NCBI RefSeq assembly: GCF_004193775.1
Contig: NC_041016.1
Location: 42,209,522 to 42,273,521, forward strand
DNA from: Glycine soja
Taxonomy: Eukaryota > Streptophyta > Magnoliopsida > Fabales > Fabaceae
Direction: 5' to 3'
Length of the DNA stretch: 64,000 nt
Part shown: positions 36,190-47,559 of the stretch, piece by piece
Layout: the number at the start of each line of letters is the position of its first letter
Position numbering within the stretch: position 1 is the first letter of the stretch
Translations under genes and position numbers: made by a program
Notes under the pieces: generated by a model
Databases searched by the model: none
Told to the model about the DNA's origin: nothing
Seen by the model: the letters and a program-made list of their open reading frames with translations, nothing else

Positions 36190-37373
36190 GATGCTTGGGG
36201 ATACAAAAGAATTCTTAGGCGGTTAGTCCTTTGAACACTTTTGTATTAGGGAATGGGAAGAATCAAAAGAATTCTCAGACTGTGTCGTTTTGAATTCTTT
36301 GACAAGGGAGAAGGGAGACACAAAAGAATTCAGGCGGTTAGTCCTTTGTTCTTTTGGAAAAGGGAGAAGAGAGACACAAAAAGAATTCAGGCGATTAGTC
36401 CTTGGCGAATTCTTTTCGGCAAAGGGAGAAGAGAATGAAAAGATTAATAGCACAAGTTTTCAAGGTTTGGAAAACCAGAAAACTTCAGAAAGCTTTTGGT
36501 ACAAAGAAGAAGAAGAAGTTCAAAGAGATTCAAAGCTTGTAAAGGATTGATTGAATGAATGTGAAAAGTGTATTGAAAAGCAAATCAAAGTCTTACTTTT
36601 ATAGACTCTTTGTGTCTGGTCAAGAGGACCATTTAGAAGAGTTATAACTTTTTAAAAAAACTTAAAACCAATTTGAAAAAGTCAAAACCTTTTTGAAGAG
36701 TTACATCTTTTGATTTATTTAGAAACAAACATTGGTAATCGATTACCAAATTAGTGTAATCGATTACACAAAGCTTTTGTGTGAAAGGATGTAACTCTTC
36801 ACATTTAAATTTGAATTTCAACGTTCAAAGGCACTGGTAATCGATTACCAAATTATTGTAATCGATTATAGCTTTTTGAAATTAATTGGAACGTTGTAAA
36901 TTCAATTTGAAAACTTTTTCAAAACAATTTTGCTACTGGTAATCGATTACAACAATCTGGTAATCGATTACCAGAGAGTAAAAACTCTTTGGTAAAAGGT
37001 TTTGTCAAAAACTCATGTGCTATTCAAAGTTTTGAAAAACTTTTTAATACTTACCTTGATTGAGTCTTCTCTTCATTCTTGAATCTTGAGTCTTGAATCT
37101 TGATCTTGATTCTTGAGATCTTGAACCTTGAATCTTGACTCTAGACTTTCTTCTTGAGTCTTGAATTCTTCTTGATTCTTATCTTGAACTCTTGAATTGT
37201 TCTTGATTCACTTGAGTTGTTCTTTGATTGATCTTTGATTCACTTGAGTTGTTCTTTGATTGATCTTTGAGCTTTTTGTCATCACCTTTGTCATCATCTT
37301 TTATTATCATCATTGTTATCATCAAAACACCTTTGAATCACCTTTGATTCACCATGAAGCTTTGCTTCTACAG
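36190..37373 (-). repeat. LTR-like repeat with three pairs of TGGTAATCGATTACCA dyads
   Basis: On the minus strand it begins TGTAGAAGCAAAGCTTCATG (37373 downward) and includes ATGATAACAATGATGATAAT. I remember such starts from abundant soybean gypsy LTRs. The other edge, near TGATGCTTGGGG at 36190, is approximate. It carries three pairs of the 16-bp ATCGAT-centred dyad (about 36733/36756, 36835/36858, 36937/36958) and a CTTGA-rich low-complexity part (37060-37270) with many 'TTGAATCTTGA' words. No internal coding region or second LTR adjoins it, so it is probably a solo LTR. It abuts the truncated 5' LTR of the copia element. Confidence 0.6.
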
Positions 37374-37656
37374 TTAATACCCACTAAACGTCAAACAAGA
37401 TTCCCTTCATGACAAAAAAATGTTCTCTCTAATCTCTAGTCATCACAAATGTAGAGAGACCCAAATAATAGTTAAGGGAGTGAAATCTTATTTCTCTCAT
37501 CTTCCAAAACATTAAAGTACATCTGAGAGAAGCTTCACTATGACTCATTATTTATTTATTATTTATGACAATCATAGGTTTTAAGATCCGGTTGATTTTC
37601 TATCATTGATCATCTAAGAAACTCTTAAAATTTTTACATGTGATATCGGAACATAG
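37374..37656 (+). repeat. Partial 5' LTR and primer-binding site of the copia element
   Basis: 37374-37638 aligns with 45709-45984 (shared GTTAATACCCACTAA, CATCACAAA, GGGAGTGAAATCTT and CTTAAAATTTTTAC blocks) with about one difference in six to eight bases. TGATATCGGAACATAG at 37641-37656 is a changed form of TGGTATCAGAGC, the usual initiator tRNA-Met site. The LTR divergence suggests an old insertion. Confidence 0.75.
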
Positions 37657-38641
37657 ATTATAAAATTTATGATTCTCTAATAATGATTTATTTTTTCTCA
37701 ATTATGAATGAATCCTAATTATCAAATTTAAAAATTTTATTTTTTTCTGCGGCTATGTATGATATTTTATTATTGTTGTTGAATTTTCGAAACAAGCTTA
37801 CGAAGTGGTGTTACATTGCGTGAACGAAAGCTTTTTATTTTGAGTTGAAAATTTTTGGATGTTAAAGTGGTATATTCCAATTATGGAGAAAGAAAGCAAA
37901 GACCTCTTAGCCGCAACGCACGTCAATGGAATTCTTTTTGGAATTGCTATTCCAACCCACTTTTTTCTATTCTAAATCCCACATGCTCATTTTCTTCCGA
38001 ATATTATTGTTGAATGTCATTAAAGGATTTAAAGTTTCTGTCCTGAAATTAAATTAATGTGAATGCTTTAAAATTATTGGTAGCAGTAAATATGTATATG
38101 TTATACATTTGCTTCATTATGATTGAATTTCTATTATTTTATTGGTTGTAATGTGAATTATGGTATTTATTTGGCCTCAAATGAAATTAATGAAATGATT
38201 ATGAATTGTTAACAGTAATAAGTATGTGCATGACATATATTTGGTTGAAATTAAGTATATGATAGATTTATTAGTCACCAAAGTGGTCAAGTCTATAAGG
38301 TTATTTAATTCTAAATTAATGATTATTTCAATTACTTATAGAATAATGAATGTTAAATTATATGATTATTGGTTTGTGGGTACATTGTTATAAGACCTTT
38401 ATGGATCGCCCAAAGGTTGATTAGTTGTTCTTATAGTTAATGGATATAATTATAGGCGATTTGTGTGTATCATTAGTTTTATTTATATACCCAAAGAAAA
38501 TAGGTACTACTAATTGGTACATATTTAATTGTCAAATAATGTTAAGAATTTTATTAGCATCATCATGTTTGCATATTGTGTGTTGGTGTATCACCCAAAG
38601 GAGAACATCAATATACATTGATTGTTATCTGAATAAATTAT
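37657..38641 (+). other. Leader region of the copia element
   Basis: AT-rich, no supported ORF. It lies between the primer-binding site and gag. A G/T-rich phrase (TTGGTTGTAATGTGAATTATGG, about 38141-38162) resembles nothing I can name. Confidence 0.4.
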
Positions 38642-39594
38642 ATGTATGACTTGTGTTTTATGTCCCAAAATGCTTATGTAAAGTTTTATTATGCAGTACA
38701 TGTTCCTAACTCATTGAACTCTCATGTATCATTTGTGTCAATTTTTAATGGGCTTAACTTCTTTGACTGGAATGAGCAAGTCCAATTTCATCTTGGTGTT
38801 TTGGATCTTGATCTTGTTATATTGGAAAAGAATCCAGCTACTATTACTAATGCTAGTAGCAATGAAGAGAAATCTCATTATAAAGCTCAGGAAAGATCTA
38901 ACAGATTTAGCCTAATGTTCATGAGAATAATCGTTGCAGACAGTATTAAGACAGCTCTCCCTAAGACCGATAATGCTAAAGAGTTTATGGGATTAGTGGA
39001 AGAGCGCTCTCGAATAGCTTATAAGTCTCTTGTTGGGACATTAATGAGTACACTGACCACCATGAAGTTTGATGGTTCGCGTACTATGCATGAACATGTC
39101 ATTGAGATGACAATTATTGCAGAAAGACTTAAGACCTTAGGAATGGCTGTGAGTGAGAACTTCCTTGTTCAGTTTATTCTAAACTCATTACTGTCTGAGT
39201 ATGGCTCATTCCAAATGAGCTATAATACCATGAAAGATAAATGGAATGTACATGAATTGCATAGTATGTTAGTTCAGCAAGAAACGAGGCTTAAGAATCA
39301 AGGAAGTCACTCAGTCCATTATGTAAGCCACCAAGAGAATCAAGGAGCTGGAAAAAGATTTGTCAAGAAGCATGATAAAGGAAAAAGGCCATTAAAGATC
39401 AATGATGGTCCTGTGCAAATCCAAAAGAAGGCATCAAAGAGCAATAATTGTCATTTCTATGGAAAATCTAGACACTTCCAAAAGGATTGCCCAAAATGTA
39501 AGTCTTGGTTCGAAAAGAAAGGTGAGCTTAATGTTCTTGTATGTTTTGAATCAAACTTAACTAAAGTTTCCCATAATACATGGTGGATTGATTG
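38642..39594 (+). pseudogene. Copia gag
   Basis: It is open for more than 310 codons up to the inserted gypsy LTR. The gag (UBN2-type) region includes FNGLNFFDWNEQVQFHLGVL near the start, then SLVGTLMSTLTTMKFDGSR, FILNSLLSEYGSFQMSYN and a Lys-rich nucleic-acid-binding segment. The zinc knuckle reads CHFYGKSRHFQKDC: the second cysteine of CX2CX4HX4C is Tyr, so metal binding is likely lost. WWID, the usual start of protease, comes directly before the insertion at 39595. The likely start is the ATG at 38660 (MSQNAYV). It is related to the gag at 8846-9360. Confidence 0.8.
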
Positions 39595-41154
39595 TGCGAC
39601 ACCCTCTACCCCTCACATATATATTAATAAAGGAATAAAAATTCAAATATTAATTAAAAATATTTTTAAAACATTTTTAAATACAAGCCTTTCAAATGGG
39701 TAAAAGGCTCACATTCACTTTCTTTTACATCATATTCAAACTTGTCCAAATAAATAATAAAGTCATCTCGGCTCAAAGAAGGCCATATAAGTTTCATACA
39801 ATTAATATAGAACCTATATCCTAATGTCACGTCCTAGTAGAGCGTGGTGTTCTCGTGCCCTCTAGCATGAGGTTCTTCATAGTCATCCACCTATTCATCT
39901 GCTCCCCCGAACACAAAGTTCAAGATCATCACAGGATCCAAACACAAACAGCAAACCGAGAGTGAGTTATCACATTTCTAACTACTAGAGAGAAACAACA
40001 CAACTAGATATACATATCATATAAACCAAATAAAACTTACTTACACGTAATTCACGTAATTCCACCACGTTGTCATCCAAAGTTCACTTTTCATCCATCA
40101 ATCACACTTTTCAATCATCAATTTCATAGCAATTTTTCATTGGGACATCAACTGATTCATCAAACATATATAATTCACTGTAATAATTAAAAGGATAAAA
40201 TGAAAATTGCAAAAATACCCCAAAACTCATTCCAATTGATATCTCTAAGGATCCCTACACATGTTCTCACTAATCCCCAATTGTGAATAACTCGTCTCTT
40301 ACCTCTAAGCGGGCTCACGTGTCTTCAGCCAGCGATAGCAGCATCTCTAGCGGTTCCCTGAGATTCCTCCAATTTTTTTTTAACTGCTCCGATAGAGTTT
40401 CCAAACGTCAAAAAGGCAGAGAAGGAATTGAAGTCTCCACTTATACTGTCATCATGCGATTTATTTTTCTCCCTCCAAAAATATTATCTCGCAAATCCCA
40501 ACGGTAAAACCGTGATAAACTGAATTTTGAACAACGTATCCGAATTTCATGAAAATCCAACGGTTAACGAAACCGGGATCGTATTTTTTCTGAGACAGCT
40601 CTGGGTTTCTGCGGGAAAGGAAAATGCTACAATGTGAGTGGTATTTATCTTAGCTCAGACATAATATCAAAATTCCCAACGGTGAGAATGCTCGGAATTG
40701 GGTTTAGAACGTGGTGCTCAAATTTCATGACGATCCAACGGTGAATAAGTCCGAGATCGTCATTTTTTTAAAACAGGTTAGGTGGCCTGCAAGAAAAAGA
40801 GAGAGTTTTGGGAGAAGAGAGAAAAAATGAAATTGTGAGGCAGAGGAGGCTGAGGAGTCAGTCTCAAACTGACCTATCATGTTACTATTTATAGCTAGGG
40901 CATTTTTGACCTATTATTTACTCTATTTATTTATTTATTTATTATTTATTATTTTATAAAAACAAACTTTATTTTATTCTCTATCAAACAAATAAATAAA
41001 ATATCCTTTTTATTTTCTCTCAAATCATTATTTTAATTAATAATTATATCTCCTTATTTATTTATTTATAAAATCTCATCATTATTTTTAAAATTCTATT
41101 TATTTATAAATAACAATTCTTTTTAGTCTAGTTTATGAAAATTAGGATGTTACA
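39595..41154 (-). repeat. 3' LTR of the Tekay-like element
   Basis: On the plus strand it starts TGCGACACCCTC (one change from the usual TGTGACACCC) and ends GGATGTTACA. On the minus strand it therefore starts TGTAACATCC, the common start of these legume LTRs. About 1560 bp. 40230-40780 holds repeats with CCAACGGT(G/T)A and ATTTCATGA(C/A)(G/A)ATCCAACGG, a pattern I associate with such LTRs. AT-rich ATTTATTTATTTATT runs follow at 40920-41110. Confidence 0.65.
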
Positions 41155-42235
41155 ATTACACCCCTCTTAAAAGAAGTTTCGTGCCCGAAACTTTGCCGAA
41201 AGATCAAGAAAAAGATATTACACATATAGCTCTCAATATCAAGTTGTGTGCTCTGTTGAAACACTTATCTGTGACTTCGATTATAAGAGTCTTCTACACT
41301 TGACGATAAATATGGTGATCCTCGTTCCTTCAATGATAGTTTTTCATGAGTTAAGTTGTGTCGTAAGAGTAACATCTCAACGATAATAGAATGTGAATGA
41401 CATACTATTTGGAGTAGAATAATATCATAGGAGACACTAATGACAATTTGAAACGAACAACAAACATGAAAAGACGCGACTGATCACATGGTCGACTTTT
41501 TTCAGACATGAGACAGTTCAAGAAATTGTAACAATTCCACTCTAAGGTATGCTACCTGATACTTACTGGGTGCTAATTAGATAATCAATATAGATTCCTT
41601 CTCACTTTTGTAAGTTTGTTCACCTTGAGGTAATCTTCACACATTTATACTCATCATGTCACCCTATAACTTTGCACTTGAAGTTGAGGTTTCAACTGTT
41701 GTTTACGATGTCTTACTCTATAACTAGGACACCGGCTATATTAACGGTTTCCTACTCAAGCTCTAACTACTAAGCTAGTTCTAACGATTGAAACTAAACT
41801 CATAACAAGATTCTTGAGAATTTTACCCGTCTCTTTTATCTTGGATTCAACTCCAAAGGTCCTCACGATGTATCAAACTAACGGTAATGTCTCTCAAAAC
41901 ATTATGGTGAACACCATGGTTACCTATTCTAAATCACACGTACGATAAATCTTTTCATAAGTCTTAAGTTGTCAAGAAAACATCGATCACTATTTGTCCT
42001 CCTACAAGCACTCTTCTAAACTTGAAAATTATTTCAAATACTTTACTACTCCAATAAGGACCTACGCGGCTAAGATAGCACTCAACGGTTTATAGTGGTC
42101 GAATTCTCTATGAACTTATGGCTTACTCCTTACAAGGATCTCACTCAAAAACTTAAACTTACTTGAGTCATCTCCAACAAGCATTAAGGTTAATATAATG
42201 AGTCCTAAAATGACCTTTTGGTTAGACAAAAATAA
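39595..42235 (-). mobile_element. 3' end of a Tekay/Del-like gypsy element inserted in the copia gag
   Basis: On the minus strand, sequence near 41205-41159 reads like AAGTTTCGGGCACGAAACTT then CTTTTAAGAGGGG. This matches the 'GGGGACGAA...CTTTTAAGGGGG' end that plant Tekay-type chromoviruses carry just before the 3' LTR. An LTR follows (41154-39595). Sequence 41155-42235 would be the 3' internal part, without a recognisable coding region. The other end is lost: copia pol resumes at about 42236. The rearrangement also removed copia protease and integrase. Confidence 0.6.
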
Positions 42236-43219
42236 GGATTTATAATCTACAAGAAAAAAGATTGGATGCAAGAACAATTAGTGGATATGTCATTGGTTAT
42301 TCAGAAAAGTCAAAGGGTATATGTTTCATTCTCCTAATCATAGTATGAGAATTGTCAAAACTGAAAATACAAGGTTCATTGAAAATGGTGAAATTAGTGG
42401 GAGTACAATTCCACGAGAAGTGGAAATTAAAGAAGTTAGAGTTCAAGTCCTTTTAGCGTGTGCGTTTAGCAGTAAGGTAATTGCTCCTTTAGTTGTTATT
42501 ACAAACAATAATGAAGAAGCACAACACAATAATGAGTCCATGATACATAATGAACCTATTGTGGAAGAACCACAAGAAATAACATTAAAAAGGTCTCAAA
42601 GAGAAAGAAGACCAGCTATTTCGAATGATTTTGTGGTATACCTACATGAAACATAAACAAACTTAAGCTTTAATGATAATGATCCAGTTTTGTTTTCACA
42701 AGCTATAAGCTGTGATAATTTTGAGAAGTGGTTAAATGCCATGAAAGAAGAGATAAATTCCATGGAACATAATGGTATTTGGGACCTTGTAGAATTAGCA
42801 AAGGGTTGTAAATGGGCCTTCAAGACTAAACGTGACTCTCATAGCAACCTTGAATGTTACAAGGCTAGACTTGTTGCTAAGGGATTTACTCAGAAAGATG
42901 GCATTGATTATAAAGAGACATTTTCACCAGTCTCACGAAAGGATTCTTTTAGGATTATCATGGAATTAGTAGGCCATTATGACTTGGAGCTACATCAGAT
43001 GGATGTGAAAAATTCTTTTCTTAATGGAAATTTAGAGGAGAATGTTTATATGGACCAACCAATGGGGTTCTCAGTTGAAGAAGAGGAACACATGGTGTGC
43101 AAATTAAAGAAATCAATATATGGTCTTAAGCAAACTTCTTGCCAATAGTATTTGAAGTTTAATCATACCTTTATTTCCTTTGGATTTAAGGAAAATACTA
43201 TTGATCAGTGTATATATCT

Positions 43220-44128
43220 TGATGCAATCCTATCTCGCAAGGGAATTGGGTAGAAGACTCCAAGTAGATTGGGCTAGAGATCCAAGGGATGGCCCTAGGG
43301 TTCTCTTGAGCCTTAGGGTAGATTTCGAGCCCATGGGCTAAGTATAAGCCCGCTTATCTTTGTAAATATTAGAATAGGTTTTTCCTTCGTTTGGGCCTTG
43401 TATTTTGGCCATTCTAGTAGTATAGGGTTTTAGCCTTGTATTTCGGGGCATTTTGAGTAGTCTTTGTAGTAAGGACTTTTTTTTTTGTATTTTCATGTTT
43501 TTTGTCATGGGGGTGAGCTTAGTTATTATAGGGGGTGTGTAGCTAAGTTCTAGCTTCTCATCTCAAGGAGGTGAGCTTAGCTATTAGAGAGGTATGTGTA
43601 GCTAAGCTCTAGCTTCTTTAGGAATCTTCTTAAGGAAGCTTCTCAAGGAGGTGAGCTTAGTTATGAGAGGGGTGTGTGTAGCTAAGCTCTAGCTTCTCAA
43701 GGAAGTTTTCTCAAAGAAGCTTCTCAAGGAAGTTTTCTCAAGAAAGCTTCTCAAGGAAGCTACCTAGTCTATAAATAGAAGCATGTGTAACACTTGTTGT
43801 AACTTTGATGAATGAGAGTCTTGTGAGACATACTTCAAAGTTCCACTTCTCTCCCTCTTTTATTCCTTCAATTTCGTGCTCCCCCCTCTCTCTTTCTCTC
43901 CCTCTTTCTTTTCCTCCATTGAAGCATCCTCTCCAAGCTTCTTATCCAAGGCTCATCTTGGTGGCGAAGCTCCTTCTTCCATGGCTTATTCCCTAGTGGA
44001 TGGCGCCTCCTCTCACCTCTTCTCCTTTGTCTTCCGCTGCATCTCCATGGTGGAAAATCACCATTGAAGGACCTCATTGAAGCTCAAAGATCCAGCCTCC
44101 ATAGAAGCCCCACAAGCAAGCTTCCATC
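43220..44128 (+). mobile_element. 909-bp insertion inside copia RT flanked by a 9-bp direct repeat
   Basis: RT coding sequence is interrupted after TGTATATATCT and resumes with TATATATCTGAAGG. The 9-mer TATATATCT occurs on both sides (43211-43219 and 44129-44137), with different bases outside it. The insert begins TGATGCAATCC and ends AAGCTTCCATC. It has three direct repeats that start GTGAGCTTAG (43513, 43571, 43651), a TATA box TATAAATA at 43770-43777, and a CT-rich part at 43850-43930. A 9-bp duplication points to a Mutator-like element, but only about 4-5 bp of inverted ends are visible. The internal TATA box looks more like an LTR. Not classified. Confidence 0.65.
43513..43760 (+). repeat. 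Imperfect tandem repeats GTGAGCTTAG...GCTAAG(C/T)TCTAGCTTCT
   Basis: Three copies start at 43513, 43571 and 43651, 58 and 80 bp apart. The extra length in the second copy comes from a short AAGGAAGCTTCT reiteration. A further run of (T)TCTCAAGGAAG units lies at 43697-43760. Non-coding as far as can be seen. Confidence 0.75.
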
Positions 44129-45118
44129 TATATATCTGAAGGTAAGTGGGAGTAAGGTTATTTTTCTAATCCTGTATGTTGATGATATATTTTTTGCAAC
44201 TAATGATCTTGGTCTTCTTCATGAGACTAAGAAGTTTCTTTCTAGTAATTTTGAAATGAAGGATATGTGTTAGAAAAGCTATGTGATAGGCATAGGAATA
44301 TTCCGAAATAGATCACAAGGATTGTTAGGCTTGTCTTAGAAAGGATATATCAATAAAGTACTAGAGAGATAGAGGATGGAAGAGTGCTCAACATCACCAG
44401 TTCCAATTCAGAAAGGAGACAGATTTAGTCTCGGACAATGTCCTAGAAATGATCTGGAATGAAAACAAATGGAAGCAATTCCGTATGCATCAATTGTTGG
44501 AAGTATTATGTATGCTTGGATCTATACTCGACCAGACATAAGCTTTGCAACTGGAATGTCAGGAAGATATCAAAGTAATCCAGGAATGGAGCATTGGAAA
44601 GCTGCAAAGAAAGTTCTGAGATACTTACAAGGAACAAAAGATCACATGCTTACATATAGGAGGTCTGATCACCTTGAGGTGATTTGGTATTCAGACTTAG
44701 ACTTTGCTGGATGTGTGGATACGAGAAAATCCACTATTGGATTTGTATTCTCTTAGCCAAAGAAGCAATATCGTGGAAGAGTGCAAAACAATCAATTGTT
44801 GTGCATCTACCATGGAAGTTGAATTTGTAGCATGTTTTAAGGCTATAATTTAGGCTAATTGGCTGCGAAATTTTATTTTAGGGCTTGGAATTGTCGATAG
44901 TATTGCTAGGCCACTGAAAATATATTATGATAACTCCGCATTAGTATTTTTCTCTAAGAACGACAAATACTCTAAGGGTGCTAAGCATATGGAATTGAAA
45001 TACTTTATCGTGAAAGAAGAAGTTTAGAAACACAGAGTGTCAATAGAACATATTAGCAAAAACCTTATAATAGCTGACCCTTTGGCAAAAGGATTACCGC
45101 CCAAGACATTTATATAAC

Positions 45119-45552
45119 ATGTTGAAAATACAGGCATTATTATTATTGATGATCATTAAGTGTAATTTACCTTATGTATTTTTACTGACACTCTAAGCTC
45201 ATTTATGATATGTTTTTTGTTACTTGTTCTCTATGTTTGCATGCATGTTTGTGTTAGAGTAATGTTAATAGGTTTGTCTTGAATAAAGACATTTTGTTGC
45301 ACCAATTATGTATTCCTAACTAATGGTCATGTTAAGGACAAGACTAATTTGTTGTACATGGAAGGGACTGTGTCAATTAAGTGATGTACAACCGCCATGA
45401 CTCAAATTGGTTCGTATTCTTAATCATGAAATTATGATGTACCCAATGTATAGAACAATTTAGTCATTTTTTAATGCGCATTATGTTAGTTTAATCTATT
45501 TATTTATTTAGTCCATAATGTTTAGTAATGTCACATGAGCCAAGTAGGAGAA
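45119..45552 (+). other. 3' untranslated part of the copia element
   Basis: It runs from the end of the RNase H remnant to the 3' LTR. CAAGTAGGAGAA at 45541-45552, directly before TGTTAG, is the likely polypurine tract (many plant copia elements have a GGGAGAATGTTAG junction). No gene is seen. Confidence 0.55.
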
Positions 45553-45984
45553 TGTTAGAATTAATGTCTCATGTGAAAGACATGTGACTTATGTAGGGAC
45601 TAATAAATAAATAAATAAAAATTAAGGACTAAATTGTAATTGTGTTAAATAGGAGAAGTTTCTAGAGGTAACTGCTACTTGATGGGAGTAGTGGTTATAA
45701 AAGGGGGTTAATACCCACTAACATGAAACAAGGTCCCCTTCCTGATAGAAAAGTGTTCTTTCTAATTTCTAGCCATCACAAACATAGAGAGACCTAAAGA
45801 ATAGTCAAGGGAGTGAAATCTTGTTTCTCTTTTCTTCCAAGAAATCAAAGTACATCGGAGAAAAACCTCACTATGGAGAAAGGTACACATTATTTGTTTA
45901 TTTATTATTTGTGAGAATCATATGTTTCAAGATCTTGTTGGTTTTCTATAATTGATAATCTAGGAAACCCTTAAAATTTTTACG
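45553..45984 (+). repeat. 3' LTR of the copia element
   Basis: Starts TGTTAGAATT after the purine tract and ends near TTTTTACG at 45984, where the 5' LTR has TTTTTACA. About 432 bp. No target duplication can be checked because the left end of the element is lost. Confidence 0.75.
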
Positions 45985-46635
45985 TAATATTGTCGAATAG
46001 AGTATTACCGCCATTTTTGATATGGTCATGCTCCTCTTCAATTTATTCAGGGGAAAACTTTGGGTATGCATTTTTAATCTTTGGTTAAGGCATCAACGAG
46101 TAAAATGAAAAAATTGTAGAATATTGAAGCTTTGTACTAGAAATTTGGATGCTTTTTTTCCTTCACCTTGTGAGAAAATTTTCCTTTTGTACTCGTTCAT
46201 GCTACATAATCCTTTACTGATGTAGTGTTGGACACTTTTTGACCAAGGCTTCAATTATTTTATGTATCGGACTTCAGTTTGAATGACACATTTTTGTTTT
46301 CATCAACTTTGAACTTTTTGTTACACAACTGCTTATTCTGGTATGCTTAACAAGAGCAGAAGAATCTACAAGAACAACATGTTATAGAGCAAGAGACACT
46401 TTTTGGTTCAAGGTCTGCGACAAAAAAACTTCTAGGTTAGAGCACTCATAGGACACCAACCGGGCGTTGAATGCTTATGTCTTCTGGCAACCAAGGAACC
46501 TTAAGAGGAAAGGAACGTAGAGAAAGTGGCAGAGTGAACAACATAATTCCAGTGAACTATGTTGATGTTCCAAAAGATGACATTGTTTCTAGGATAAGCG
46601 CTCTCTAATTAGCAATTAAGCGCTTATCCAATAAG
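45985..46635. other. Unassigned spacer between two copia elements
   Basis: No supported gene. 46380-46620 has some codon-like character but carries stops in every frame and no recognisable motif. The last five bases (ATAAG) form the left flank of the next element. Confidence 0.35.
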
Positions 46636-47117
46636 TGTTGGAATTTTAGGGGATCCTTATAAAATACCAATAACCACCAGGAACATTACGTTAGATTATC
46701 AAGAAGAGTTTTAGGAATACCTAGATCCATAATGATTGATGAATCAGACACAACAAAATTCGAAGAACAATCACAAACAATTGGTTTGATGACCTTCCTC
46801 AACAAAATCTCTTTATTCCTTTTGGGACCTTCGTTTTCTCTTCAGATGGGGAGAGGAGAAAACTGTTTTATGATTTGATGTATTGGGGACCATAATCGTG
46901 CCTCAGGTTTAAAACCTATTAGGTTTCCCATTATCCCCTAATGGGCCAAATTGGTTTCCACTTATTAAGCACATATCAATTTTCTGTTGATAGTCTAATA
47001 GACTCACTAGATTAGATCACTTATATTGAGCCCATAAAAAATGTAAATAACTAATATAAATGTTATAATGTAATATGTAGCCCACATTAATTAATTAATT
47101 AGGAATTATAAAATTCC
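46636..47117 (-). repeat. 3' LTR of the copia element (slightly truncated)
   Basis: Aligns with 52273-52748 from TGTTG(G/A)AATTTTAGGGGATCC onward. At its inner edge (47117-47130) the TGTTA of the LTR and part of the purine tract are missing: GCCCAAGT joins directly to GGAATTTTATAATT. The two LTRs differ by roughly one base in ten to fifteen, plus small indels. Confidence 0.85.
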
Positions 47118-47559
47118 ACTTGGGCTTCATATTAACTTTAACCATTTATACTACAAAAGTCTTCAGGTGCGCAACCATATGTTATTTACTTTTAGACTCC
47201 CCTTAAACAATTTGTTCCATCTTAGATAATAACAAGGAACCATTGCAGTTTTTTTATCATAATCTAACGTGACTAAGCCACAATGACCACCATTGTCACT
47301 TATACTTGATGCCATAGATCAAATATGGATAAGCGGCATGAAAATAATATGCATTGTGATCTTATTCATGTTCATTTTCAACTAGTCCAAACGTTATTTT
47401 TTATAGAAATCAATCAAAACACAACATAAATATTGCAAACAAAACAAACTCAAAATGAAATGATAAACTTTAACTTTATTTCTGTAGAAAATCCAAACAA
47501 TACAAATATACGAAAAGTATAAGATATAGAACACAAATGAGACTCCCACTAAACTAAGG

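Larger units (their letters stand above)
42236..45118 (+). pseudogene. Copia pol remnant: integrase tail, reverse transcriptase, RNase H
   Basis: It starts after the integrase core (SGYVIGYSEKSKG-like, 42270-42320). The RT domain begins near 42690 and includes GCKWAFKTKRDSHSNLECYKARLVAKGFTQ (excerpted: GCKWAFKTKRD, YKARLVAKGFTQ), the METFSPV-like TFSPVSRKDSFR block, LHQMDVKNSFLNG and KKSIYGLKQ. The insertion at 43220-44128 then splits RT. The catalytic YVDDI follows at about 44178-44192. RNase H starts near 44469 with YASIVGSIMYA and TRPDISFATG. A stop (TAA near 42654), a stop at 44271 and frame changes after 44755 end any coding capacity. ADPLAKGLP near 45076-45102 marks the usual C-terminus. 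Confidence 0.8.
37374..45984 (+). mobile_element. Ty1/copia retrotransposon, decayed and invaded by other elements
   Basis: Order: partial 5' LTR (37374-37638), altered primer-binding site (37641-37653), gag (38642-39594), an inserted gypsy 3' end (39595-42235), the later part of pol (42236-45118, itself split by an insertion at 43220-44128), and the 3' LTR (45553-45984). The 5' LTR begins at GTTAATACCC, which corresponds to about 45709 in the 3' LTR, so its first about 155 bp are missing where it meets the solo LTR. Protease and most of integrase are gone. Confidence 0.8.

Noticed and set aside
36253..36550. Overlapping ORFs with repeated Arg/Glu-rich peptides
   Set aside because: They come from direct repeats of AAAAGAATTCAGGCG-type sequence at the edge of an LTR. 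No domain, and competing frames are equally open.
36190..37373. Exact boundaries and target duplication of the dyad LTR
   Set aside because: The right edge (TGTAGAAGC on the minus strand) is clear, but several left edges are possible and none gives a matching 5-bp flank, so no duplication is claimed.
43805..44077. Ser/Leu-rich and Arg-rich ORFs on both strands in the 909-bp insertion
   Set aside because: Low-complexity CT-rich DNA keeps all frames open. No motif and no consistent start.
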